DNA from: Ignavibacteria bacterium
Lineage (GTDB): Bacteria; Bacteroidota; Ignavibacteria; Kapaibacteriales; UBA2268
Reading direction: 5' to 3'
Length of the DNA stretch: 64,000 nt
NCBI GenBank assembly: GCA_026416955.1
Contig: JAOAEE010000027.1
Coordinates: 1-64,000 of the forward strand
In this document: piece after piece, positions 44,189 through 52,874 of the stretch
Position numbering within the stretch: position 1 is the stretch's first letter
Layout: each line of letters begins with the position of its first letter
Program-made: the position numbers and the translations under genes
The notes under the pieces: model-generated
What the model was told of the DNA's origin: nothing
The model's database searches: none
The model's input: the letters and a program-made list of their open reading frames with translations, nothing else

Positions 44189-45156
44189 TTTGCCTCACCA
44201 AATATTTTGGGTATCGTATATCGATTTATGAGTGGTGTTGCGGCATTCATTAGCAAAATAGCATACATTACCCCTTCGGGAAGGCCACCAAAATTTCGTA
44301 TTACAACAATTAAAAGTGAAATCGCAATTCCATAAAGCCACATTCCTTTTTTAGTTATTGGGGAAGTAACCCAATCGGTTGCCATAAAGAAAGCCCCAAA
44401 AAGAAACCCACCCGAAAGAATATGAAAGAGAGGATTTGCATATTTTGTAGGGTCGATTACCCACAAAATCCCTTGAAAGCAAACCATCCCAATAATCATC
44501 GACAATGGTATTTCCCAATTAGCAACGCGAATTATAATTAAAAATAACCCACCTATTAGGATGGCAAGTGCTGATGTTTCACCTAGTGAACCAGACACAT
44601 TTCCAAAAAACAAATGGGAAACATCGGCAATAACTTTTTCGAACTTAAATTGAGCCAAAGGAGTTGCCGAAGTCACAGTATCGACAGCTAACTTGGGTTT
44701 AACCCAAGTAGTTGTCTCAACCGGAAACGAAGCTTGCAGAAACGCCCTACCAACTAATGCCGGATTGAAGATATTAAAACCTAATCCACCAAATATTTCT
44801 TTTCCTATTCCAATTGCAAAAATTGAACCAAGAGCACAATGAGAAAGTGGATAATTTGGTGGAAGTATCAAACCAAGAAGCAAACCAGTTAAAAATGCAC
44901 TACCATCCATTATTGTTATTTTCTGCTTCCTAAGTTTCTTTATGACATACTCTGTGGCAACGGAAAAGACACAACAAGTACCAATAACAACTAATTGATA
45001 AAAGCCAAAAAATATTACAGAAGAAATGATACAAGGAATCAATGCAATAATGACATAGTACATTGCCTTTTCAGTAGTAAAAGGAGATTTGATATGCGGC
45101 GAACTTCCCAACTTCAATCTTTTTTCCTGCAGACTTTCAACTGTTTGTTGTTCCAT
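44185..45156 (-). CDS. rnfD: Rnf complex subunit RnfD
   Basis: A 323-residue membrane subunit homologous to NqrB, about nine helices, with covalent FMN and part of the ion pathway. Visible are SPHIKSPFTTEKAMYYVIIAL, the flavinylation site region VDTVTSATPLAQF, GSLGETSALAILIGG and FGAFFMATDWVTSPITKKG. It follows rnfC after 19 bases and precedes rnfG. Confidence 0.96.
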   Translation of the reverse strand: MEQQTVESLQEKRLKLGSSPHIKSPFTTEKAMYYVIIALIPCIISSVIFFGFYQLVVIGTCCVFSVATEYVIKKLRKQKITIMDGSAFLTGLLLGLILPPNYPLSHCALGSIFAIGIGKEIFGGLGFNIFNPALVGRAFLQASFPVETTTWVKPKLAVDTVTSATPLAQFKFEKVIADVSHLFFGNVSGSLGETSALAILIGGLFLIIIRVANWEIPLSMIIGMVCFQGILWVIDPTKYANPLFHILSGGFLFGAFFMATDWVTSPITKKGMWLYGIAISLLIVVIRNFGGLPEGVMYAILLMNAATPLINRYTIPKIFGEAK

Positions 45157-45175
45157 AGACCTACAAAACCCCCTG

Positions 45176-46519
45176 TTATGAAATTTTTAAGTTTTTTGCT
45201 TTATTCTTTCCAATCCTAACGAAATGAACAATTGGAACATCCGAAGGACAATTGTATTGGCAAGTTCCACATTCCATACAATTCATTATTCCCAACTTTA
45301 AAGCCTCTTCGAATTTTCCAAATTCAGAAAGGCGAGCTAATTTCGTTGGATATAAATTTATCGGGCACACCTCTATACATTTTCCACATCTAACACAATT
45401 TAGGCTTTCCCCCCTACGGGTCTCTTTTTCAGTAAGAACTAAAATTCCAGAAGTAGCTTTGATAACTGGTGTTCTTAGATCAAAAACGGGAACGCCCATC
45501 ATAGGTCCACCAAAAATAATTCTGGAAGCATCCTGTTTTAGACCCGAGCAGTAATTTAGGATTTCTTGAATTGGCGTTCCAATTTTAACAATTAAATTCT
45601 TGGGCTCGACAACTCCTTTCCCCGAAACTGTTAAAATAGCTTCGATTTGGGGTTTCCCTTCTACAACTGCTTGATAAACCGAAAGAGAAGTTGCAACATT
45701 TTGAACAACTACTCCAACATCAAGAGGTAATTTCCCCGCGGGAACTACTCTTCGCAAAGTTGCATAAATTAACATTTTCTCCGCACCTTGCGGGTATCTT
45801 GTTTTTAAAACATATAGTTTTATTGATGGTTCAGATAAAAGATATTTATTTAGTATTTCTATTGCTTTCGGTTTATTATCCTCTATACCAATTATTGCTT
45901 TTTCTACCTTTAAAGCCTTCATAATTAGTTTAACCCCAGCAAGGAATTCATCTGTTCTTTCTAAAATGATACGGTAATCCCTTGTTAGGTATGGTTCACA
46001 CTCACAAGCATTAATAATTAATGTGTCGATTTGCTTATCCTTCGGTGGAGTAAGTTTAACAAAAGTTGGAAATGAAGCACCACCCATTCCAACAATACCA
46101 GCCTCTTTCACCCTTTCAATAATTTGTTCAGAAGTAATTGTATATGGGTCTAAGGGTTCAAAAAACTGCTTAGTTTCGGAATCTTCTGGGGTAATTATGA
46201 TGGACTTTTTTGGAAAACCAAAAGGTGAAGGCACCGATTTAATATCCTTTACAACACCATTTACAGGACTATGTATTGGTGCGGAAATATACCCAACTGG
46301 TTGAGCGACGATTTGTCCAAGAACAACCTTGTCTTTTTTCTTGACAATAGGAACTGCTTCGTTACCCAAATGCTGTTGCAGCGGTAAGATGATTTCTTTT
46401 GGCAAGGGCATTATTTCCAAAGGCTTAGACTCTGTCAATTCTTTCCATTCTTTCGGATGTACACCGCCTTTGAATGTATCTTTTACTACTACAAATCCAT
46501 TCATCACTTCCATTTTCAT
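45176..46519 (-). CDS. rnfC: Rnf complex subunit RnfC (NADH side)
   Basis: RnfC exchanges electrons with NAD. The 447-residue protein shows the N-terminal FKGGVHPKEW, the NADH/FMN-binding GMGGASFPTFVKL and NACECEPYLTRDYRI, KTRYPQGAEKMLIYA, and two C-terminal 4Fe-4S motifs (CVRCGKCIEVCP, CMECGTCQYNCP). It is the short form without a long repetitive tail. The ATG at 46519 is preceded by AAGAGAG. It is first in the operon; the promoter should lie in the 297 bases upstream. Confidence 0.96.
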   Translation of the reverse strand: MKMEVMNGFVVVKDTFKGGVHPKEWKELTESKPLEIMPLPKEIILPLQQHLGNEAVPIVKKKDKVVLGQIVAQPVGYISAPIHSPVNGVVKDIKSVPSPFGFPKKSIIITPEDSETKQFFEPLDPYTITSEQIIERVKEAGIVGMGGASFPTFVKLTPPKDKQIDTLIINACECEPYLTRDYRIILERTDEFLAGVKLIMKALKVEKAIIGIEDNKPKAIEILNKYLLSEPSIKLYVLKTRYPQGAEKMLIYATLRRVVPAGKLPLDVGVVVQNVATSLSVYQAVVEGKPQIEAILTVSGKGVVEPKNLIVKIGTPIQEILNYCSGLKQDASRIIFGGPMMGVPVFDLRTPVIKATSGILVLTEKETRRGESLNCVRCGKCIEVCPINLYPTKLARLSEFGKFEEALKLGIMNCMECGTCQYNCPSDVPIVHFVRIGKNKAKNLKIS

Positions 46520-46816
46520 AATCTCTCTTATTAATTAACAACAATTTTGTTACAAAAAAAATACTAAATTAAGAATACAAAATTTCTTAAAAGCCTATAT
46601 TGGGCTAGGATTAGTCAATATGTGGTATTTGGTGGACAGGTATTTTCTGTAACTAATTATGAATTTTATACTTAAAAATAAAATATTTGTAATTCTTTTC
46701 CTTAAAACAATTTTGATATTATCCAAAAGAAAATTTATAAGAACTATTACTTTTTTATGAAAATTATTTAGTTACTATTTTCCTGCAAAGTTTAAGAAAA
46801 AGATAATAAAAAAATA
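46520..46816. other. Intergenic region between subtilase gene and rnf operon
   Basis: These 297 bases separate two leftward operons, so they should hold the 3' end of the subtilase transcript and the rnf promoter. The region is AT-rich, with one less AT-rich island at about 46591-46640. I found no convincing terminator hairpin and no complete TTTG-N19-TAnnTTTG match, only a T-rich TATTTTTTTTG on the minus strand close to rnfC. Confidence 0.5.
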
Positions 46817-49012
46817 TTAATACTTAACAAAATGTGCGCGATAATTCTTATTTAATGTCTTAACATTTAAAAGATAAACCCCAGAAGCTATATTATTTAT
46901 TTGCACCATTGGATTGGAGGTTGAAAGAATCAAATTTCCAAAAATGTCGTAAACATTTATTTCAAGAATTGGGTCAGAAGAAGTTACCAATAACCAATCC
47001 GTTGCTGGATTTGGAGTTATTGCAAATTTTGAAGATTCTAACTGTTCATCCACGGAAGTTACTAACTGAAGTAAACGAAGTACATCAAGTTTCCCCCAAC
47101 CAAAATTGTTGTTCGGGACTACACCAGTGTATGAATCCTTCCTTGCAGAAAGCTTCAACAAATTAATAATTTCATCCACTGACAAGTTAGGATTTTGTTC
47201 AAAAAGTAAAGCAATAGCTCCAGCAACTATTGGAGCAGACATACTTGTTCCGGACATACCATAGTAAATTCCGGATGGGTCAATGAAGGAAGAATCAATA
47301 TAATCCGGGCTTGTTGAACTCGATAAAGCAGAAAAGACAAGCATTCCTGGTGCTGTAATAATAGGTAAGATTCTCCCATCTCTACTTGGACCACGACTGC
47401 TGAAACCTGCTAATTCCCAAAGGTGATAAAACTGGCTCCAATCTTCGAATTGGCCTAATATATTTGTGAATTTGTTCTTCGATACATATGCTCCAACACT
47501 TATAATTTTCTTCCCATCAGCAGGAGAGCCAACTGTCATTGCATTGTTGGGTGGAAATCCTGGAAACCGAGCTGGTAATTGCTGCTGACTTTCAATTGGA
47601 ATAGAAGACCAAGAATCAAATTTACCATCTTTCTTAACAACAAAAACAATCGACCAAATATAGTCCTGAATAGGCAAATTCGATATTCCCTCATTAGAAA
47701 TTAATATCAAAATATTTTCGGAGTTGTTATATATTTCATTTGATATAGATACTAAACCTACAAGAGTATTGTTCGTATCGAAAATTTGAGCTTTATCCAC
47801 AACATTTTTTACAGAAAAACCTTTCTCTCCTAAAAATTTCTTACTATTGGGTGAATATATCCCCACATAAACAGAATCAAACACACCTACATCGGACCAA
47901 ATATCGGAACCAAAAAGAAAATAATCGGGGATATCTGGACATAATTCGGGAGCATAATCACAGAGATTATATGGATATAATAGCAATTCGTAACGTTTTC
48001 CTTGTTTTACTTCCCCACCGGTATGTATGAACATTTCACCTTCGTTACCTGCAGAAGCAACGATTGCACGTCCTTTCTTTTCGGAAGCTAAATTCGAAAG
48101 TGCTTTACTTAATAATCCCTCACCATCGTGCGAACCAAACACTAATCCTAAACTTAAATTGATAACGCAAGGTTTACCCAATTCATCAGCCTTGCGAAAA
48201 ATATAATTGCAAGCAGAAAGAATATCGGCATCAGAAAAAGACCCCGATTCATTTTTTTTAACTCCATTGACAATTACAAAATCCGCATTGGGAGCAATTC
48301 CCTTGAATTCGTTTTTTCCTTTTCCATTTCCACCAGCGATTCCAGCAACGTGGGTACCGTGACCATAAATATCCTTTTGTAAAACGCTATCTAAGCTGTT
48401 GTCTATCTCTTTTTTTGTGTATTCCCTACCCCAATCAAATCCATCTGGTGGTTTTGGTGAGACTGTTTCCGACATATCCCATAAATACAAAACCCGTGTC
48501 CCATTCTCATTGTTAAAATCGGGATGAAGCAAATCTATCCCAGTATCTAAAATTCCAATAATTACTCCTTTGCCAGTAAAAGAACGAGGCAAGTTTATTC
48601 CATTATGAGCAAAGCTTGCACGAACATTATTTCGAGCAGAATCAAGAGTAAGTTTATATTTCCTACCAAAAGAAATCCTGCTTACAGATTCGTTTGAAAT
48701 CAGCTCAGGTAATTTATCCAATGGGACTTTGACAGCAAAAATATTTCCACCATTAGATAAGATTTTATAATTTTCAAGGGTAAAGTTGTTCGAAGAACTT
48801 ACTTCAATTAGACAAGTTACAAAGATTTGGTTCATATTAACTTCGAAAGGATATCCAATTTGCTTGGCAACTAACACTGCATCTGTTTGTTTAATATTTT
48901 GAAAATTACTCAACAATTTTTTCGAAAATGCATCGAGTTTGCTAATATTTTCATTAGCAAACAAACTGAATGAGAAAACTATGAAGATAATACAAATAGT
49001 AAATCTTTTCAT
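46817..49012 (-). CDS. Secreted subtilisin-like (S8) peptidase with T9SS sorting domain
   Basis: A 731-residue secreted serine protease. After the signal peptide (ICIIFIVFSFSLFA) comes an inhibitor-I9-like propeptide (about 60-122, with CLIEV, GGNIFAVKV and SRISFGRKYKL), then the S8 domain with catalytic D156 (GILDTGID), H218 (YGHGTHVAGIAGG), oxyanion N323 (ASAGNEGE) and S590 (SGTSMSAP). A long insert lies between N323 and S590. The C-terminus (ITPNPATDW to IASGVYLLNV) is a T9SS sorting domain. It is the last gene of a five-gene leftward operon, 12 bases after a small lipoprotein gene that resembles its propeptide. Confidence 0.93.
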   Translation of the reverse strand: MKRFTICIIFIVFSFSLFANENISKLDAFSKKLLSNFQNIKQTDAVLVAKQIGYPFEVNMNQIFVTCLIEVSSSNNFTLENYKILSNGGNIFAVKVPLDKLPELISNESVSRISFGRKYKLTLDSARNNVRASFAHNGINLPRSFTGKGVIIGILDTGIDLLHPDFNNENGTRVLYLWDMSETVSPKPPDGFDWGREYTKKEIDNSLDSVLQKDIYGHGTHVAGIAGGNGKGKNEFKGIAPNADFVIVNGVKKNESGSFSDADILSACNYIFRKADELGKPCVINLSLGLVFGSHDGEGLLSKALSNLASEKKGRAIVASAGNEGEMFIHTGGEVKQGKRYELLLYPYNLCDYAPELCPDIPDYFLFGSDIWSDVGVFDSVYVGIYSPNSKKFLGEKGFSVKNVVDKAQIFDTNNTLVGLVSISNEIYNNSENILILISNEGISNLPIQDYIWSIVFVVKKDGKFDSWSSIPIESQQQLPARFPGFPPNNAMTVGSPADGKKIISVGAYVSKNKFTNILGQFEDWSQFYHLWELAGFSSRGPSRDGRILPIITAPGMLVFSALSSSTSPDYIDSSFIDPSGIYYGMSGTSMSAPIVAGAIALLFEQNPNLSVDEIINLLKLSARKDSYTGVVPNNNFGWGKLDVLRLLQLVTSVDEQLESSKFAITPNPATDWLLVTSSDPILEINVYDIFGNLILSTSNPMVQINNIASGVYLLNVKTLNKNYRAHFVKY

Positions 49013-49024
49013 ATATCACCTAAA

Positions 49025-49378
49025 TTATTTACTTTCTTTCAATTGATAGTCGTGCGAAAGACTTATCCTATGGATAAAATCGAAACGCGAAGCTTTGTGT
49101 AGCGACTCCACATCTCCTTCAACTATAATAATATTACCAGCGGAGGTAACAACCTTTAAACCAACCCGTTCAAGTTTATCCTTTATAATAAAATCCAAAT
49201 TTTTATACATTTCAATTACGCAGCGAATAGGTTTATTTGTTTTGGAGTATTCCGGACTTTTCATTACTAATTTTAATTTGGCATCAAACTTGTCTTCAAA
49301 AGTTTTCGAAACTTCTTTTTTTACGCAACTAAACAAAAAAAGTGAAACTATTCCTAATATTATATAAAAAAATCTCAT
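49025..49378 (-). CDS. Small lipoprotein resembling a stand-alone subtilase (I9) propeptide
   Basis: A 117-residue lipoprotein: the lipobox LFLFSC puts the lipid on C18, then a Lys-rich linker. Residues 50-113 follow the propeptide of the adjacent subtilase: RCVIEM matches TCLIEV, and the 33-residue block from GNI (81) to YQL (113) aligns without gaps to GNI (89) to YKL (121) of the protease, with ten identities by my count including GNI, RIS, Tyr and Leu. In subtilases such domains fold and inhibit the enzyme. I infer a membrane-anchored inhibitor or folding helper. The gene lies 12 bases upstream of the protease gene, in the same operon. Confidence 0.72.
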   Translation of the reverse strand: MRFFYIILGIVSLFLFSCVKKEVSKTFEDKFDAKLKLVMKSPEYSKTNKPIRCVIEMYKNLDFIIKDKLERVGLKVVTSAGNIIIVEGDVESLHKASRFDFIHRISLSHDYQLKESK

Positions 49379-49388
49379 AAAAAGACCT

Positions 49389-50804
49389 TTATTTTGCCAA
49401 TATTAAAAACTGGGTTCTTCGGTTCAACGCTCTACCTTCTTCTGTGTCGTTCGGAGCAATGGGTTGGGACATCCCAAAGCCACGCCAGCGTAGACGCTTG
49501 GGGTCGACACCTCTTTCAACAAGAGCATCATACACTGCCTTTGCTCTTCTTTCTGATAATCTTTGATTGTATTCAATTGTACCAACATTATCTGTATGAC
49601 CTTGAATTTCGAGCCGGAGTTTTGGTCGGGACATCATTTGGTCGACAATCTCATCGATAATTGCAAAAGATTCCGGTTTGATGTCCCACTTATCGAAATC
49701 AAATAGAATTGGCCTAACAAAAGTATCACCAGAATCTCGCCACAACTCGGAAGTATCGTAGAAGCCTTCTGCCCAAAGTGAGTCTTTGCGCCCGGGAATA
49801 TCCAAGTGGGAAAGAACACGGTGATAGCCCCAAAACTTGGGAGGCTTGTATGTTACAAGATAGTAGTTCCTGAGGCTCATATAAATATCCATAAAAATTC
49901 GCTTTAATTCATCTTTCGAGTATGCTTTGTAAAATTTCCCACCAGTGTTAAATGCTATTTCTTGAAGATTTTCATCTATTGAATAGCCGAATGCAACGGT
50001 AAATATGTGCACATTTAATTTTTTTGCAAGTGAAATTATCTGGCTCACTTTTACCCGGGAATAATTATCGTCTCCGTCCGAAAAAACAACTATTAAACGT
50101 GGAGCAAAGTCATCCGAAAAACTATTAAACATTTCAATGCTTTTGTAAATTGCGTCGAATAAACCGGAATATAAACCAAAACCTTGAGTTCTCTTTAACC
50201 TAAATTGCTCAATTAAAGTATTTTTATTCGTTTCGAAAGGGATTTTAACATCGAAATCTTTATTAAATGTACAAAAGGCAATTCTATCATTAGGATATTT
50301 TAGTGAAATGAACAACTCTGTACCTTCGAAAATTGCGTTTGTCACCCCACTCATCGACCCGCTATAATCAACAGTGAGCACAATATTATATGGAATAGAA
50401 TCAGAAGCCCCAAATTCACGAACCTTGAATTCTTTGATTGGGTTGTGACGAATATTATATACTTTTCCTAAATATTCTTCAAGGAAATTAAAATAAATGT
50501 GTTGTCCTTTTTTATATGGCTCTGCCATTTGAGAAACAAAATATCCACTATCGTCGTAAACTCTGGTATATAATTTAACGGTATCGGGGTACTTACTAAT
50601 GTCAATCCTCCAAATATCATAACGAAGCTTGTTGGGATTGACCGAATCAATAGGCTTAACCCCACCAAGGAAAATTGTAGAATAATTACTATCGGGTGTA
50701 TCCCATACTTCGTTTTGTAAAGCAAAATCTCTTGGTCTTTTTGTTGTTGAACAGGATAGAAAGATGATAATAAAAAAAGTAAAAAGAAACCTTGGTATTT
50801 TCAT
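49389..50804 (-). CDS. Lipoprotein with von Willebrand A domain and C-terminal OmpA domain (second copy)
   Basis: A 471-residue paralogue of 21109-22485. The lipobox is IIIFLSC; a beta-rich region extends to about 145, then the vWA domain has MIDAS DYSGS (LTVDYSGSMSG) and LIVVFSDGDDNYS, and the OmpA domain (about 360-470) shows EIQGHTDNVGTIEYN, RAKAVYDALVERGVD and GFGMSQPIAPNDTEEG. It would bridge outer membrane and peptidoglycan and bind a partner through the vWA metal site. It sits 10 bases upstream of the propeptide-like lipoprotein gene and 47 bases after the biotin carrier gene. Confidence 0.88.
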   Translation of the reverse strand: MKIPRFLFTFFIIIFLSCSTTKRPRDFALQNEVWDTPDSNYSTIFLGGVKPIDSVNPNKLRYDIWRIDISKYPDTVKLYTRVYDDSGYFVSQMAEPYKKGQHIYFNFLEEYLGKVYNIRHNPIKEFKVREFGASDSIPYNIVLTVDYSGSMSGVTNAIFEGTELFISLKYPNDRIAFCTFNKDFDVKIPFETNKNTLIEQFRLKRTQGFGLYSGLFDAIYKSIEMFNSFSDDFAPRLIVVFSDGDDNYSRVKVSQIISLAKKLNVHIFTVAFGYSIDENLQEIAFNTGGKFYKAYSKDELKRIFMDIYMSLRNYYLVTYKPPKFWGYHRVLSHLDIPGRKDSLWAEGFYDTSELWRDSGDTFVRPILFDFDKWDIKPESFAIIDEIVDQMMSRPKLRLEIQGHTDNVGTIEYNQRLSERRAKAVYDALVERGVDPKRLRWRGFGMSQPIAPNDTEEGRALNRRTQFLILAK

Positions 50805-50851
50805 ATCACATAATTTTTTAAGTAAGATTGACGAGTAAGGAGTCCAAAAAT

Positions 50852-51373
50852 TTATTGAGATACAATCTCTACCAAGGTTGCATCTTTTTCCACAGTTTGA
50901 CCTTCTTGAACAAAAACCTTCTGAACAAACCCAGAAATTGGGGAGGCAAGAGCATTTTCCATTTTCATAGCTTCGATAATTACCACTTTATCGCCTTTTT
51001 TCACCTGTGCCCCTTCGCCGACTAATACTTTTACTACCAATCCGGGCATAGGAGCACGCACCTTTACTTGACCTTTTTGTTCACCTTCTTCTTTTGCAGC
51101 AAAGGAACGAAGCAAAAGCAGCTTTTCGTCTAAAACTTCGGTATCAAAAGTGTACCCATCGATTGAAATTTGCGTTAAGCCATTTTCTTTCTTTCTAACT
51201 TCGAAAGTAACAACTCGATTATTGATTTTAGCGGAGTAAACTCCGGGAGATAATGTTTTCAATTGCTCGAAAATATACAACTCGTTATCAACAATTACTT
51301 CGTGGGGATTTGAACCCAATTCACAAGTAAAATCTTTTTCGTCGATTTTTACAAAAAACTTTTCTTTCCCCAT
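50852..51373 (-). CDS. Biotin carboxyl carrier subunit of an acyl-CoA carboxylase
   Basis: A 173-residue protein whose C-terminal 75 residues are a biotinyl domain (VRAPMPGLVVKVLVGEGAQV, then the biotin-Lys motif EAMKMEN and the mirror-image PISGFVQKVFVQEG). The N-terminal 95 residues form a small beta domain typical of BCCP subunits of propionyl/methylcrotonyl-CoA or oxaloacetate-type carboxylases in this phylum. It may serve the carboxyltransferase at 1-906, although the two are 50 kb apart in the window; the biotin carboxylase is not seen. It starts 7 bases after the M28 peptidase stop. Confidence 0.88.
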   Translation of the reverse strand: MGKEKFFVKIDEKDFTCELGSNPHEVIVDNELYIFEQLKTLSPGVYSAKINNRVVTFEVRKKENGLTQISIDGYTFDTEVLDEKLLLLRSFAAKEEGEQKGQVKVRAPMPGLVVKVLVGEGAQVKKGDKVVIIEAMKMENALASPISGFVQKVFVQEGQTVEKDATLVEIVSQ

Positions 51374-51380
51374 AGCCTTC

Positions 51381-52733
51381 CTATAAAATTTCTGAATAAA
51401 GGTAAAGAAACATTGCTATAATAGAAACACAATCATTTAAATCTTTTGGGTCAATTTTGTCGGGAGTATCTTTATGGGAATGGTGAAACCAGAAATACTT
51501 TCCTTTGTCATCTGTTCCTAATGAGCCACCGGGATAACCTAATTTCATCATCGGAGAAATGTCGACCCCACCACCACCTTTTTGTATTTCAACATTTGGA
51601 TAAAACTTGGAGAAATAATTTTTAAAATCAACTATTTTTTCCCAAAGTGTGTCGGGTCCGGTAAATCCTATCCTATTTGGGGGAAAAATTCCCGAATCGA
51701 ACTCGAACAATAATTTATGGTTTTCGTATTTATGTAATTCTGCGTATTTTTTCCCACCTTCTAAACCATTTTCCTCGTTCACCCAAAAAACAAGTCTTAA
51801 TGTCCTTTTGGGTCTAATACCAAGTTCTTTAAATGTTTTCAAAACATACCACGAAGCAACACAACCTCCTGCATCATCGTGTGCACCACTACCAGCATCC
51901 CACGAATCTATATGACCACCAAAAGCAATTATTTCATTTGGAAAAACAGAGCCCCGAATCTGGGCAATTACATTACGCGAAGGAGAAAAACCCTCGTCTC
52001 GTGTCAATATTTTTAAAAACAATTTAGGAACAATCCCTCGCCTTTGAAACCGTTCTAAAAGCAAAGCGTCTTCTTCGGTAATTGAAGCAAAAGGTATTTT
52101 AGTAACAGTATCCTCGTAATGCATTACCCCAGTATGCGGATTATTTAAAGACATTGGAGACACTGGGCGACACAACGCAGCAACAGCACCGTATTGAGCT
52201 GCTTTTACAGCGCCCAACCAACGATATTGAACAGTCTTTCCATAACCTTCGTACGGTGGGTTATACACAACTATTTTCCCCTTGACACTCCCTTTATTTT
52301 TTTCTAAGTCCTCGAAACTATTTACAACAATTACTTCGGCTAAAATTCCAGTATCGGGTGTGGAAACGCTCCCTCCATATGCCATTATTGGTAATACTTT
52401 TCGCCTTGGGTAAACTATTTCGCAATCTTCGTGAACCCTAACCCACTTTGGAACCATTACTTGTTCGGACCAAACACTATCGTATCCTTCCAATCGTAAT
52501 TTATTTTCAATCCAATCCACTGATTTCTCTAAATTCTCGCTTCCGCTCAAACGAGGTCCAAAGTTATCACACAATTCTGCAAGAGTGTTCCAAGCATTGT
52601 AATTTCTATGGGTATGGTCGTATATTCTTTGCAAATTCGAAAGAATAATATCAACAAAATTTCCATCTTTAGAAAAAAGGAAAGTAGAAAAAGCTAAAAA
52701 TAGCACCAAAAATATCTTCAAAAACCTTATCAT
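51381..52733 (-). CDS. Exported M28-family zinc peptidase (carboxypeptidase Q-like)
   Basis: A 450-residue secreted metallopeptidase with a signal peptide (FLVLFLAFSTFLFS). A PA domain insert (about 110-230) precedes the M28 core with zinc ligands His in GGHIDSWDAG, bridging Asp in GAHDDAGG, catalytic Glu in WVNEENG, Asp in FEFDSG and a final His in WFHHSHKDTPD. The match is to aminopeptidase/carboxypeptidase Q-like M28 enzymes that finish the breakdown of peptides. It heads the five-gene leftward operon that ends with the secreted subtilase, and is divergent from the channel gene. Confidence 0.9.
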   Translation of the reverse strand: MIRFLKIFLVLFLAFSTFLFSKDGNFVDIILSNLQRIYDHTHRNYNAWNTLAELCDNFGPRLSGSENLEKSVDWIENKLRLEGYDSVWSEQVMVPKWVRVHEDCEIVYPRRKVLPIMAYGGSVSTPDTGILAEVIVVNSFEDLEKNKGSVKGKIVVYNPPYEGYGKTVQYRWLGAVKAAQYGAVAALCRPVSPMSLNNPHTGVMHYEDTVTKIPFASITEEDALLLERFQRRGIVPKLFLKILTRDEGFSPSRNVIAQIRGSVFPNEIIAFGGHIDSWDAGSGAHDDAGGCVASWYVLKTFKELGIRPKRTLRLVFWVNEENGLEGGKKYAELHKYENHKLLFEFDSGIFPPNRIGFTGPDTLWEKIVDFKNYFSKFYPNVEIQKGGGGVDISPMMKLGYPGGSLGTDDKGKYFWFHHSHKDTPDKIDPKDLNDCVSIIAMFLYLYSEIL

Positions 52734-52874
52734 AAAAAAATTGAAATAAAAATACCAAATTATGAAATTTTAGTCATACTTAAAAAATTACCTATAAACC
52801 CTCGAAAAATTTTTGCCCTCAAAATGGTATCAAATGAAAATTTTTTATAAATTAGTTTTTTTTTATTTATATTT

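Noticed and set aside
46591-46640. Small RNA or terminator in the less AT-rich island before rnfC
   Set aside because: Only 4-base stems can be drawn (AGCC/GGCT, CCTA/TAGG); too weak to support a feature.
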